Origin: CAG-841 sp963656825
GTDB lineage: Bacteria > Bacillota > Clostridia > Oscillospirales > CAG-272
Length of the DNA: 19,139 nucleotides
Assembly (NCBI GenBank): GCA_963656825.1
Contig: CAVKJG010000037.1
Coordinates: forward strand, 1 to 19,139
Direction of reading: 5' to 3'
The position numbers were made by a program, and so were the translations under genes. The notes beneath the pieces were generated by a model. It was not told where the DNA came from and ran no database searches. It saw only the letters and a program-made list of their open reading frames with translations. Positions 6,514 through 14,120 of the stretch are shown here, piece after piece (position 1 is the first letter of the stretch; each line of letters opens with the position of its first letter).

Positions 6514-7875
6514 ATGTATGATCTTATCGTACTGGGCGGCGGACCGGCAGGCTACAATGCGGCTGAACGCGCCGCTCATAAAGGGCTTAAAACTCTCGTG
6601 CTTGAAGGCAGAGCGCTCGGCGGCGTGTGCCTGAACGAAGGCTGCGTTCCGACAAAAACTCTCCTTTACAGCGCGAAAATATTTGATTATACCAAGCACG
6701 GCGACGCTTACGGCGTAAAGTGCGAGGGCTCTTCTCTCGATCACGCGTTTGTGGTCGGAAGAAAGAACAAGGTTGTAAAACAGCTCACCGGCGGAATTGC
6801 GATGCAACTCAAAAGCGCGGGAGCAGAGGTTATCTCCGAGTTCGGCGTTATAAAAGGAAGAGATTCCGAAGGCTTTACGGTCGAAGCGGCGGGCAAGGAA
6901 TACAAGGGCGCGCGACTTCTCGTCTGCACGGGCTCGGACGCTCTCGTTCCACCGATAGAGGGACTGCGCGAATCGGTTGCCGGCGGCTTTGCAATGACGA
7001 ACCGCGAAATCCTTGATATGACGACAATTCCCGAAAGACTTACCGTCATCGGCGGCGGAGTTATAGGGCTTGAGATGGCGTCGTATTTCTGCTCCGCAGG
7101 CTCGCAGGTGACGGTGGTCGAAATGCTCGATCACATCGCCGGACCGACAGACGGCGAAATTTCAAAAATACTTCTTAAAAATTATCAGAAAAAGGGCGTA
7201 AACTTCATTCTCGGCGCAAAGGTGACAAAGGTAGGCGAGGGGAAAGTGGTTTACGAAAAGGACGGCAAAACCGAAAGCGTCGAAGCGGACAAGGTTCTCG
7301 TTTCTATCGGCAGACGCGCGCACACTCAGGGCATAGGTCTTGAAAATGTCGGCGTTATCACCGAAAGAGGAGCGATCGTCACGGACGAATACTGCCGTAC
7401 AAGCGTTCCCGGAATATGGGCTGCGGGCGACGTAAACGGAAAGTCGATGCTTGCTCATACCGCTTACCGCGAGGGCGAGGTCGCCGTTGCCAATATGCTC
7501 GGCGGAAAGGAAAAGGTAAATTACCTTTCGATTCCTTCCGTTATATATACAAATCCGGAGGTTGCCTCCGTCGGCGAAACGGGCGAGAGCATAAAGGCAA
7601 AAGGGCTTGTCGCAAAGACGGTTTCCGTGACGCTGAAATACAGCGGCAGATACGTTGCCGAAAACGAAGGCGGCGACGGAATAGTCAAGCTTGTTGTAGA
7701 TAAAGAGCATAAAAAGCTTCTCGGCGTTCATATGATAGGAAATTACGCCTCCGAAATAATTTACGGCGCGGCAATGATGGTTGAAAAAGAAATGCGCGTG
7801 GACGACGTCAAAAAATTCGTATTCCCGCATCCGACCGTCTGCGAAGTTATCCGCGAAGCGATGTTCATGATATAA
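6514..7875 (+). CDS. lpdA: Dihydrolipoamide dehydrogenase (E3)
   Basis: A 453-residue FAD enzyme that reoxidises dihydrolipoamide on E2 and reduces NAD+. The FAD-binding GGGPAG is at 8-13. The redox disulfide is C39/C44 in GGVCLNEGCVPTK. The NAD-binding GGGVIG is at 180-185, and GIWAAGDV marks the second FAD contact. The C-terminal dimer region has FPHPTVCE, giving the catalytic H439/E444 pair. The length and motifs are normal for the family. There is no lipoyl domain fused at the N terminus. The ribosome site is weak (GAAACGG). It lies 87 bases behind the E2 gene in the same operon. Confidence 0.93.
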   Translation: MYDLIVLGGGPAGYNAAERAAHKGLKTLVLEGRALGGVCLNEGCVPTKTLLYSAKIFDYTKHGDAYGVKCEGSSLDHAFVVGRKNKVVKQLTGGIAMQLKSAGAEVISEFGVIKGRDSEGFTVEAAGKEYKGARLLVCTGSDALVPPIEGLRESVAGGFAMTNREILDMTTIPERLTVIGGGVIGLEMASYFCSAGSQVTVVEMLDHIAGPTDGEISKILLKNYQKKGVNFILGAKVTKVGEGKVVYEKDGKTESVEADKVLVSIGRRAHTQGIGLENVGVITERGAIVTDEYCRTSVPGIWAAGDVNGKSMLAHTAYREGEVAVANMLGGKEKVNYLSIPSVIYTNPEVASVGETGESIKAKGLVAKTVSVTLKYSGRYVAENEGGDGIVKLVVDKEHKKLLGVHMIGNYASEIIYGAAMMVEKEMRVDDVKKFVFPHPTVCEVIREAMFMI

Positions 7876-7879
7876 TATG

Positions 7880-7942
7880 CAAAAGTATAATATTGCAATA
7901 ATCCTTACGGTGGCAGGATATTGCGAAAAAACAAGCCCACCG
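7880..7942 (+). repeat. Intergenic element, copy 2 (ahead of the E1 gene)
   Basis: Contains the same CAAAAGTATAATATT (7880-7894), then a hairpin CGGTGG (7908-7913)/CCACCG (7937-7942) with a 23-base loop, ending 19 bases before the E1 start. The stem sequence differs from copy 1 but its position, loop length and distance to the start codon match. TATTGCAATA at 7891-7900 is a perfect palindrome. Confidence 0.55.
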
Positions 7943-7961
7943 GGAAAGAGAGATTAAAATT

Positions 7962-10433
7962 ATGCCTAAGAGTCAATATGTAGATCCCAGCAGAGCGTTT
8001 GACAGCGGTTTTATCAAATTCCACGATATTCCCGTCTGCCAGTACAATCTTACAATCGAAGATGAAAAGAAAATCTATTCAAAGCAGGACCTTATAAACA
8101 TTTATCGCGACATGGCGATAATCCGCGAGTTTGAAACGATGCTCAACGAAATAAAGACAAAGAGCGTTTACAACGGCGTTGAATACAACAACCCCGGTCC
8201 CGCTCACCTTTCTCTCGGTCAGGAGGCGTCCGCCGTCGGTCAGGCTTACTGCCTTGACAACAACGACTTCACTTTCGGTTCTCACCGCAGTCACGGCGAA
8301 ATTATCGCAAAGGGACTTTCGTCCATAAAGAAGCTCGACAACGCCGAGCTTTACGATATAATGAAAACCTTCCTCGACGGCTCTATCCTTTCCGTTGTCG
8401 AAGGCAGGGAAGAAGTCAAGGGCGATGTAAAGGACCTTGCAATCGACTTCCTTCTTTACGGCGCGCTTGCGGAAATCTTCGCAAGAAGAACGGGCTTCAA
8501 CCGCGGTCTCGGCGGCTCGATGCACGCATTCTTCATTCCCTTCGGTATATTCCCGAACAACGCCATCGTCGGCGGCTCGGCGGCGATAGCGCTCGGCGCG
8601 GCTCTTTACAAGAGATCGAACCACAAAAAAGGTATCGTAATAGCAAACTCCGGAGACGGCGCTCTCGGCAGAGGTCCCGTTCTCGAAGCGCTCAATATGT
8701 CCTCAATGGATCAGATAAAACAGCTTTGGGGAGAAGGCGGCGGTATGCCGATACTCTTCAACGTATTCAATAACTTCTACGGAATGGGCGGTCAGACAAA
8801 GGGCGAAACAATGGCTTGGGGACAGGCTGCAAGAGTCGGTGCGGGCGTAAATCCCGATCAGATGCACGCGGAAAGCGTAAACGGCTATGATCCGCTCGCC
8901 GTCATCGACGCAACGACAAGAAAGAAGGATCTTCTTCTTCGCGGCGAAGGTCCTGCAATGCTTGAGGTTATCACATACAGAACAACAGGTCACTCCCCCT
9001 CCGACTCCTCCACATACAGAACGCAGGAGGAAATCGAAGCGTGGAAGAACGCCGATCCGATCAAGGCTTACAGAGCAAAGCTCATTCTTGGCGGCGTTGC
9101 GACGGAAGCGGAGCTTGACTCCGTTCACGACACGATCGTCCGTCGTATGACAAAGATCTGCCGTCTTGCCGTTGACGAAACGATATCTCCCAGAATGGAT
9201 CTTGACAAAGAACCCGACGCTATCTCGTCGATTATGCTTTCTAACAAGAAGGTTCCGAGCATGGATCCCACAAGAGAGGCGGAGGTTCTCATTCCGAAGG
9301 AGGAAAACCCCAGACTCAAATCGCTCAAGGTAAAATCGCGCTGGGCATTCGATGCGGACGGAAAAGCGCTTCCGAAGATGAAAATCTACGGTCTCCGCGA
9401 CGGTCTTTTCGAGCCGATACTCGACAAATTCTATGAAGATCCCACGCTTATCGCATACGGCGAGGACAATCGTGACTGGGGCGGCGCGTTTGCCGTTTAC
9501 AGAGGTCTTACCGAAGCCATTCCCTATCACCGCTTCTTCAATGCTCCCATTTCCGAGTCCGCGATCGTCGGCTCTGCCGTCGGTTACGCAATGGCTGGCG
9601 GACGCGCTATAGTCGAGCTTATGTATGCCGACTTTATCGGCTGCGCGGGCGACGAAATATTCAACCAGCTCTCCAAATGGCAGTCGATGAGCGCGGGAAT
9701 CCTCAAAATGCCCGTTGTGCTCCGCGTTTCCGTAGGCAACAAATACGGCGCACAGCACAGTCAGGACTGGACGGCTCTCTGCGCTCACATTCCGGGACTT
9801 AAGGTTGTGTTCCCCGCAACGCCCTATGACGCAAAGGGACTTATGACCGAGGCTCTGAACGGCACCGACCCCGTTATCTTCTTTGAAAGCCAGAGAATTT
9901 ACGACGTCGGCGAGCAGTTCCACAAGGGCGGCGTTCCCGAAACGCCTTACGAAATAAGAATAGGCGATCCCGACATCAAGCGCGAAGGCAAGGACGTTAC
10001 GATTCTTTCAATCGGCGCAACGCTTTATCGCGCTATGGACGCGGCAAAGATACTCCACGAAAAATACGGCGTCGAAGCCGAGGTTATCGACGCGCGCAGC
10101 ATCGTTCCGTTCGATTACGAAAAGGTTATCGAATCCGTAAAGAAAACCGGCAGAATAATCATCACGGGCGACGCCTGCGACCGCAACTCCGTAATGAGAG
10201 ATATGGCTTCCAACATTGCAGAGCTTGCATTCGATTATCTCGATGCTCCGCCCACAGTCGTAGGCTCAAGAAACTGGATAACTCCTTCAAAGGAGCTCGA
10301 TCCCTGGTTCTTCCCGCAGGCTGACACAATCGTTGACGCCGTAAACGACAGACTTCTTCCTCTTCCGAACCACGTTTCGACTCACAACTTCACCGATATC
10401 GAGAAGATGAACAGACTTAAAAACGGCATCTGA
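7962..10433 (+). CDS. Fused E1 alpha-beta subunit of a 2-oxo-acid (probably pyruvate) dehydrogenase
   Basis: An 823-residue thiamine-diphosphate enzyme that decarboxylates the 2-oxo acid and acylates lipoamide. The alpha half (about 40-410) has HRSHGE at 108-113, GGSMHAFF, the thiamine-diphosphate motif GDG at 231-233 and NNFYGMG at 270-276. The beta half (about 472-815) has YGEDNRDWGG (E501), ISESAIVG and GAQHSQDW (H599), as in pyruvate dehydrogenase beta chains. About 60 residues (411-471) link them. Most bacteria encode the two halves as separate genes; here they are one open frame. The alpha half also carries a stretch of about 40 extra residues (about 128-168) before AEIFARRTG. An AAAGAGAG site precedes the ATG. 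It is the last gene of the operon and is followed directly by a terminator. Confidence 0.9.
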   Translation: MPKSQYVDPSRAFDSGFIKFHDIPVCQYNLTIEDEKKIYSKQDLINIYRDMAIIREFETMLNEIKTKSVYNGVEYNNPGPAHLSLGQEASAVGQAYCLDNNDFTFGSHRSHGEIIAKGLSSIKKLDNAELYDIMKTFLDGSILSVVEGREEVKGDVKDLAIDFLLYGALAEIFARRTGFNRGLGGSMHAFFIPFGIFPNNAIVGGSAAIALGAALYKRSNHKKGIVIANSGDGALGRGPVLEALNMSSMDQIKQLWGEGGGMPILFNVFNNFYGMGGQTKGETMAWGQAARVGAGVNPDQMHAESVNGYDPLAVIDATTRKKDLLLRGEGPAMLEVITYRTTGHSPSDSSTYRTQEEIEAWKNADPIKAYRAKLILGGVATEAELDSVHDTIVRRMTKICRLAVDETISPRMDLDKEPDAISSIMLSNKKVPSMDPTREAEVLIPKEENPRLKSLKVKSRWAFDADGKALPKMKIYGLRDGLFEPILDKFYEDPTLIAYGEDNRDWGGAFAVYRGLTEAIPYHRFFNAPISESAIVGSAVGYAMAGGRAIVELMYADFIGCAGDEIFNQLSKWQSMSAGILKMPVVLRVSVGNKYGAQHSQDWTALCAHIPGLKVVFPATPYDAKGLMTEALNGTDPVIFFESQRIYDVGEQFHKGGVPETPYEIRIGDPDIKREGKDVTILSIGATLYRAMDAAKILHEKYGVEAEVIDARSIVPFDYEKVIESVKKTGRIIITGDACDRNSVMRDMASNIAELAFDYLDAPPTVVGSRNWITPSKELDPWFFPQADTIVDAVNDRLLPLPNHVSTHNFTDIEKMNRLKNGI

Positions 10434-10452
10434 TATAAGCTCCGATACAAAC

Positions 10453-10480
10453 AAAAAAGCCCGTGCTTGCGGGCTTTTTT
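10453..10480. terminator. Bidirectional terminator between convergent operons
   Basis: AAAAAAGCCCG (10453-10463) pairs with CGGGCTTTTTT (10470-10480) around a six-base loop (TGCTTG). It ends the dehydrogenase operon on the plus strand and the SleC operon on the minus strand, whose last stop codon is at 10483. Confidence 0.9.
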
Positions 10481-10482
10481 GT

Positions 10483-11010
10483 TTATGAAATATAATTTTC
10501 GTTATACGCGAACACATTATAGCTTCCGGCAAGAGCGTCCCACGTTTTTTTATCGACTCTGCCCGTTTCTTCCATACGGTGATAAAACTGAAAAAGCCTT
10601 ACGCCTTCGTATGTCGCATTGTCGAATTCACCCGTTATCTCAACGCTTTCAAGACCGTCGTAGGTGTGAGAAATGTCGCTGAGCATCACCTGAATAATAT
10701 AAACGAGCGAGCTTTTTTCCCCGACCTTTGCAACATAACCGGCGTCCGGAAAGGCGTCGAGCATTTTTCCTCCCGAGGCGCTGTCCTTTGCGAGCGCCGC
10801 CTCCGAGCGCAGAACATTCCATGTGGCAAAATCGGCTTCTCCCGTGGGGGCAAGCCCCGTTTGCCTCTGAAAAATACGAAGCGCCTCCGTAGTTTCCCTG
10901 CCGAATATCCCGTCGGGATTTATTTTCGGTATATCCGTGTGCAAATACGATACCGCGCGGAGCATTTTCTGAAGCTCCGTGATCTGTGTTTTTTTACTGT
11001 TGTCCGCCAT
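10483..11010 (-). CDS. Peptidoglycan-binding protein with two PG_binding_1 repeats
   Basis: A 175-residue protein without signal peptide or membrane helix. Two peptidoglycan-binding repeats are visible, at about 8-70 (KINPDGIFGRETTEALRIFQ) and about 95-165 (ITGEFDNATYEGVRLFQ). No catalytic domain is attached. The ATG at 11010 has a GGAAGGAG site seven bases ahead. Its start overlaps the end of the SleC-like gene by 17 bases, so it is the last gene of that operon and its product probably acts on the same spore cortex. The repeats match those in the upstream enzyme, so it may have arisen as a split or duplicated C-terminal part. Confidence 0.8.
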   Translation of the reverse strand: MADNSKKTQITELQKMLRAVSYLHTDIPKINPDGIFGRETTEALRIFQRQTGLAPTGEADFATWNVLRSEAALAKDSASGGKMLDAFPDAGYVAKVGEKSSLVYIIQVMLSDISHTYDGLESVEITGEFDNATYEGVRLFQFYHRMEETGRVDKKTWDALAGSYNVFAYNENYIS

Positions 11011-12418
11011 ATCCGTCTCCTTCCGATAAAACCTCGCCCGAATACTGATATTCGCTTCTTGTGTTGCCGTCAACCTGAGCGTAGGCGCCGGCAAGCTCGT
11101 TCCATAATACAGGTCCGACAACGCCGCTTATCATAAGTCCGAACACAGCCTGAGCGGCATAAACGGCATTTCTTGTTTCAGTGCCGAAAATACCGTCTGT
11201 ATCCGTCTGCGGTATCTGCGGATAAAGCTCGTGCGCGGCGTTTATATATTTTTGCAGAATTTCGACATTTGTCCCCTCCGAGCCGTATTTGAGGAACACT
11301 CCCGGAAAAGGCACAGTACCTCCGCCGTAAATTTCTTCGCCTGCGGAATTTATCATTCCGAGATATACATCGAACATCATATTCCACGTTCTGCTGTCCA
11401 CAACGCCGGTTACGCTCAGATCGTATTCCCGCTGAAAAGCTTTTACAGCCTCCGCCGTGCTTTCTCCGAAATATCCGTCAAGCGGAGGGCTTGACACCGA
11501 CGGATTGAAATCGGCTATAAGCCTTAAATAATATTGTATCGTTTTTACGTCCTCGCCGCTGTCACCCTCGCCGAGCATCGTCTTGAACTGATTTGAAACA
11601 TCCTCGTCTCTAAGTCCCTCGCTGTCAAGCTCGCTCAGACGCTTCACAGCATTATACACGCTCTGTATTTTATACCACGTCGAACGGTCGACTTTTCCCG
11701 TCCGGTTCAGAGAAAATATTCTCTGAAATTCTTTTACGGCGTCGGCGGTCGCGGCGTCGTATATGCCGTCCGCCGCGGGGATCTTTGGTATCGACGGATA
11801 GTTTGTCGATATTCTGTTCAGACGCACCTGTATGAATTTCACATCGTTTCCCGCGCTTCCCTCGCCGAGAAGAATATTCGGCGGAGAAGGCTCAAGCGCC
11901 TGAACGGGAGCATTTTCGACGAGATCTATATCGTCCCCGTAATATTGCGTAAGAATATCGTATGCGCCGAATCCGTCGTTTGCAAGCGTCACGCTTCCCC
12001 ATTGCGAAAGTCCGTCGCAGGTGACGGTCGTGCCGTTGCAATACACGGCGAAAAGCGGTTCTATATATCCGCGGCGGACAATATAATCGTTGAAAATCTC
12101 GTCAACGATAAGAGCTATGTTGTCGAAAATATCTCTGTCACGGACAAACGACTGATCGTATGCGGTGGAATTCGTTATGTCAAAATCGTAGCCTTTCGCG
12201 CGGTAATGCTCGGTATATACGCGGTTCAGCGCAAACGATATCTGCGCATAAATGTTCGCCCTCAGCGCCGCTTCGGGCCATGTGGGATATATCTCGCTCG
12301 AAGCCACGTTTTTTATATAATCCGCAAAGCCGATTTTCACGTTGTCCGCGTCGGCGTCGTCCGGCGCGCCGAGATGCACGGTTATGAATTCCGGCACCAC
12401 GGGATAGCGTGCGTTCAA
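10994..12418 (-). CDS. sleC: SleC-like spore cortex-lytic enzyme, mature part, with three PG-binding repeats
   Basis: A 474-residue protein. Residues 1-165 match, as I recall them, the catalytic region of Clostridium SleC: PVVPEF, DYIKNVASSEIY, TWPE, ALNRVYTEHYRAKGY and TAYDQ. The region is SpoIID-like, with a candidate catalytic glutamate at E49 in WPEAAL and a C127/C134 pair. Three PG_binding_1 repeats follow (about 184-258, 284-356 and 374-448), each with DGxFG/Y...TxxAVxxFQ-type signatures. SleC degrades cortex peptidoglycan during germination. There is no signal peptide, as expected for a protein packed into spores from the mother cell. The start is a TTG overlapping the stop of the upstream gene (TTGA), with GAGG upstream; the frame stays open further upstream, so a frameshift separating the two genes must be considered. 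Confidence 0.82.
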   Translation of the reverse strand: MNARYPVVPEFITVHLGAPDDADADNVKIGFADYIKNVASSEIYPTWPEAALRANIYAQISFALNRVYTEHYRAKGYDFDITNSTAYDQSFVRDRDIFDNIALIVDEIFNDYIVRRGYIEPLFAVYCNGTTVTCDGLSQWGSVTLANDGFGAYDILTQYYGDDIDLVENAPVQALEPSPPNILLGEGSAGNDVKFIQVRLNRISTNYPSIPKIPAADGIYDAATADAVKEFQRIFSLNRTGKVDRSTWYKIQSVYNAVKRLSELDSEGLRDEDVSNQFKTMLGEGDSGEDVKTIQYYLRLIADFNPSVSSPPLDGYFGESTAEAVKAFQREYDLSVTGVVDSRTWNMMFDVYLGMINSAGEEIYGGGTVPFPGVFLKYGSEGTNVEILQKYINAAHELYPQIPQTDTDGIFGTETRNAVYAAQAVFGLMISGVVGPVLWNELAGAYAQVDGNTRSEYQYSGEVLSEGDGYGGQQ

Positions 12419-12822
12419 AGCTTCGGCACCTCGCTTTCCGTAATAATGTAGCTGCCGCCCGGATATTTCGCATATTGATAGCTTTCCGGAAGGGGTATCA
12501 TATTCACGGTCTGCGTGCTCGATATTCCCGTAAATATCGGAACGCCCATAAGCATTACCGAATAATATCCCTCGGCAAAAATTTCAACGTTTACAAGCGA
12601 ATACGGCGTTTCTCCTCCCGGAAAGAGAGAATTCGATACGGGCGGCGCGGGAATTTTCAGCGGCTCGGTTTCGCCGTCCTCATCGGTCAGAAGAACGGCG
12701 AAAAGCTTTGCTTCGTCGCCTGTCTGTCTTCGGAAAGAAACCGTAGCGTCCTTTACGGGCAGTGCCCCGAACGCCGACTCGGTCTTTACCGTCAGGGTTC
12801 CGTAATTTTCGGCAGTATCCAT
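12415..12822 (-). CDS. SleC prodomain-like protein encoded as a separate gene
   Basis: A 135-residue protein resembling the N-terminal pre-pro region of clostridial SleC: a beta-rich, transthyretin/carboxypeptidase-regulatory-like fold with TLTVKTES, LPVKDATVSF, LPAPP-like KIPAPPVSNSLF, ETPYSLVNVEIFAEGYY, VPIFTGISSTQTVNMIPLPE. In SleC this part is joined to the enzyme and removed by Csp proteases at germination. Here it ends in TGA overlapping the TTG start of the enzyme gene, at the place where the SleC precursor would be cleaved. The ATG at 12822 has a GGAGGTG site (12834-12828). It may act in trans as a chaperone or inhibitor of the enzyme; that is inference. Confidence 0.72.
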   Translation of the reverse strand: MDTAENYGTLTVKTESAFGALPVKDATVSFRRQTGDEAKLFAVLLTDEDGETEPLKIPAPPVSNSLFPGGETPYSLVNVEIFAEGYYSVMLMGVPIFTGISSTQTVNMIPLPESYQYAKYPGGSYIITESEVPKL

Positions 12823-12849
12823 ATTTTCACCTCCGTTATGACTTGATAA

Positions 12850-12878
12850 TATTTTATGACGGACGGCGTTTTTGCGTG
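12850..12878 (-). promoter_or_regulatory. Candidate sigma-K-type promoter for the sleC operon
   Basis: On the minus strand CACG (12878-12875), a 16-base gap and CATAAAATA (12858-12850) fit the late mother-cell sigma-K pattern (AC, about 16 bases, CATAnnnTA). The start codon is 27 bases further on. No TTGACA/TATAAT pair is present. Sporulation expression would fit a cortex hydrolase, but short patterns like this arise by chance. Confidence 0.4.
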
Positions 12879-12886
12879 AAACAAAA

Positions 12887-12921
12887 AACGCGGAAAAACG
12901 TTTTTCACGTTTTTCCGCGTT
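12887..12921 (-). terminator. Intrinsic terminator after the secreted-protein gene
   Basis: AACGCGGAAAAACG (12887-12900) pairs perfectly with CGTTTTTCCGCGTT (12908-12921) around a seven-base loop. On the minus strand it is followed by TTTTG, separating the upstream gene pair from the sleC operon. Confidence 0.88.
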
Positions 12922-12948
12922 GCAATGCAAAACTTGCTTTTATAAAAA

Positions 12949-13707
12949 TTATTGCTCGCCCAAGTTTTCGGAAACCTCGCCCGCCGCGTGCTTTTTGTTG
13001 TAAATTCTTGTCGCCGTCATTCCGGCAACGCATATTACGAAAAGTCCCGCAATGGCAAAGACAAATACAAGCGTGACTATATCGCTTGTGTTTCTCTTTA
13101 TAAGCTTGGGAAGCGATTCAAGCCTTGTTTCAAAGCAGTCAAAGCAGACGTATTTTATCGCGCCTTCTTTTTCGTACGTCGGCTCAACATCAACGCTGCC
13201 CGAATTCCAGTGGTGAAGCCTTTGTATTTCGTTTCCGGAATACGTTCCGTCGCATATTTTATCCGCCACGCACTTTACGAAAAGCGTTCCCGAATTTTCA
13301 ACGGTATTTCCTTCGGTAAGATAAACGCTGCAGTTGAGCGTGACGCTTGCGCCCTCGAAAATATACGCGTCGGCTTCTATGTAAAGCATATAGTCGCCGT
13401 TTACCGAAAGGCTTTTCGTAACAACGGCAGTGTTTGTAAGATGCGCGTCGGAGAGCAGCGTTATCGTTCCGCCCGTGCCGGAAAGCGCTTTTACCGCTTC
13501 GTCGAAATCGCCGTATTTCTTTTCACTGCCTACCACCCAGCTTGCCTCGCCGTGAGGCTCTTCCTCCGCCGTTATCTCGGTTGACTCGGGGATAGTCGCG
13601 CCGCTCGTCGATGTCGTGCCGGTTTCGGCGGCAAACGCACAGAGCGAAAGCATACACATGGAAAGCACAGCCGCCATCGCCGCGGCAATTATTTTTTTCA
13701 TCTTCAT
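12949..13707 (-). CDS. Exported membrane-anchored protein, unknown function
   Basis: I cannot assign a family with certainty. The 252-residue product has a signal peptide (1-27, ending AFA|AE), a Thr/Ser-rich stretch (28-50), a beta-rich middle (about 55-160) with phrases such as GTGGTITLLSDAHLTNTAVV that are typical of parallel beta-helix or adhesin-like surface proteins, then HHWNSGSVDVEPTYEKEG...YVCFDCFETRLE. The last part resembles the CxxCG..E.IP modules of gut Firmicutes surface proteins, here with phenylalanine in place of glycine. A membrane helix (about 210-234) and a short cytoplasmic tail end it, so the body faces outward. The start at 13707 has GGAG nine bases ahead. It follows the small membrane/Sm-like gene by 20 bases and shares its promoter. 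Confidence 0.75.
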   Translation of the reverse strand: MKMKKIIAAAMAAVLSMCMLSLCAFAAETGTTSTSGATIPESTEITAEEEPHGEASWVVGSEKKYGDFDEAVKALSGTGGTITLLSDAHLTNTAVVTKSLSVNGDYMLYIEADAYIFEGASVTLNCSVYLTEGNTVENSGTLFVKCVADKICDGTYSGNEIQRLHHWNSGSVDVEPTYEKEGAIKYVCFDCFETRLESLPKLIKRNTSDIVTLVFVFAIAGLFVICVAGMTATRIYNKKHAAGEVSENLGEQ

Positions 13708-13727
13708 AATCGGATTCTCCGGAAAAT

Positions 13728-14039
13728 TTACTGTTTTTTCTTTATTTCTTTAACGTCGTAAACATAGTCGAGATTTATAAGGTGAGATGTGCCGTTTTTC
13801 TCTTTAATGATTATCCAGTTTTCCTTTGCCTGCTCGATAGTGCCGCGATACGAAGAAAATCCGCCGCAGGCAATAACGCACTCCTTGCCTATAAAATTCT
13901 GTACAAGCTCGTTCATAAGCTTTCCTCCTGTTTTTCTGCGTTTTTTAAGCGTTCTTCTTATCCGTCGGTAAAGATTTGCCGTCGGCAGCCACACCGCGAT
14001 GATAAACAGCATCAGAATTGCGATATATGAGCCGTCCAT
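13728..14039 (-). CDS. Small membrane protein fused to an Sm-like domain, with internal start
   Basis: The 103-residue form starts at 14039 behind GGAGGTG. Residues about 4-22 (SYIAILMLFIIAVWLPTAN) make a membrane helix, followed by a very basic stretch (YRRIRRTLKKRRKTGGK). Residues 42-103 (MNELVQNFIGKECVI, GTIEQAKENWIIIKE, LINLDYVYDV) look like the short Sm/Hfq-fold proteins of clostridia (I think DUF6897; unverified). A second ATG at 13916 (residue 42) has its own AGGAGG site seven bases ahead (13929-13924), so a 62-residue soluble form is likely made as well. The basic stretch and Sm-like fold hint at nucleic-acid contact at the membrane, but that is speculation. First gene of a two-gene operon. 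Confidence 0.72.
   Translation of the reverse strand: MDGSYIAILMLFIIAVWLPTANLYRRIRRTLKKRRKTGGKLMNELVQNFIGKECVIACGGFSSYRGTIEQAKENWIIIKEKNGTSHLINLDYVYDVKEIKKKQ
13924..13929 (-). promoter_or_regulatory. Internal ribosome-binding site inside the membrane/Sm-like gene
   Basis: AGGAGG on the minus strand, seven bases ahead of ATG at 13916. It is translated in the long form as part of Thr-Gly-Gly-Lys. It is as good a site as any in the window and supports a second, shorter product. Confidence 0.7.
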
Positions 14040-14074
14040 CCTCACACCTCCGGACACCTTTATTTTACTCATAT

Positions 14075-14103
14075 ATTTTAACACGCTTCGCTGTTTTTGT
14101 AAA
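14075..14103 (-). promoter_or_regulatory. Promoter of the membrane/Sm-like gene
   Basis: On the minus strand TTTACA (14103-14098), a 17-base spacer and TAAAAT (14080-14075). It diverges from the gpmI promoter, with about 17 bases between the two -35 boxes. Confidence 0.75.
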
Positions 14104-14120
14104 GATAAATTGCAAAAATA

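Noticed and set aside
5773..7134. 453-codon open frame on the minus strand across E2 and E3
   Set aside because: It lies opposite two certain genes, has no recognisable domain or ribosome site, and arises from the codon bias of the plus strand.
8703..9923. 406-codon open frame on the minus strand opposite the E1 gene
   Set aside because: Antisense shadow of a highly conserved enzyme gene; the translation is Arg/Cys/Val-rich with no family character.
12180..12473. 97-codon minus-strand frame overlapping the SleC junction
   Set aside because: It is the third frame across both sleC genes, Arg-rich and without domain features, typical of an out-of-frame shadow.
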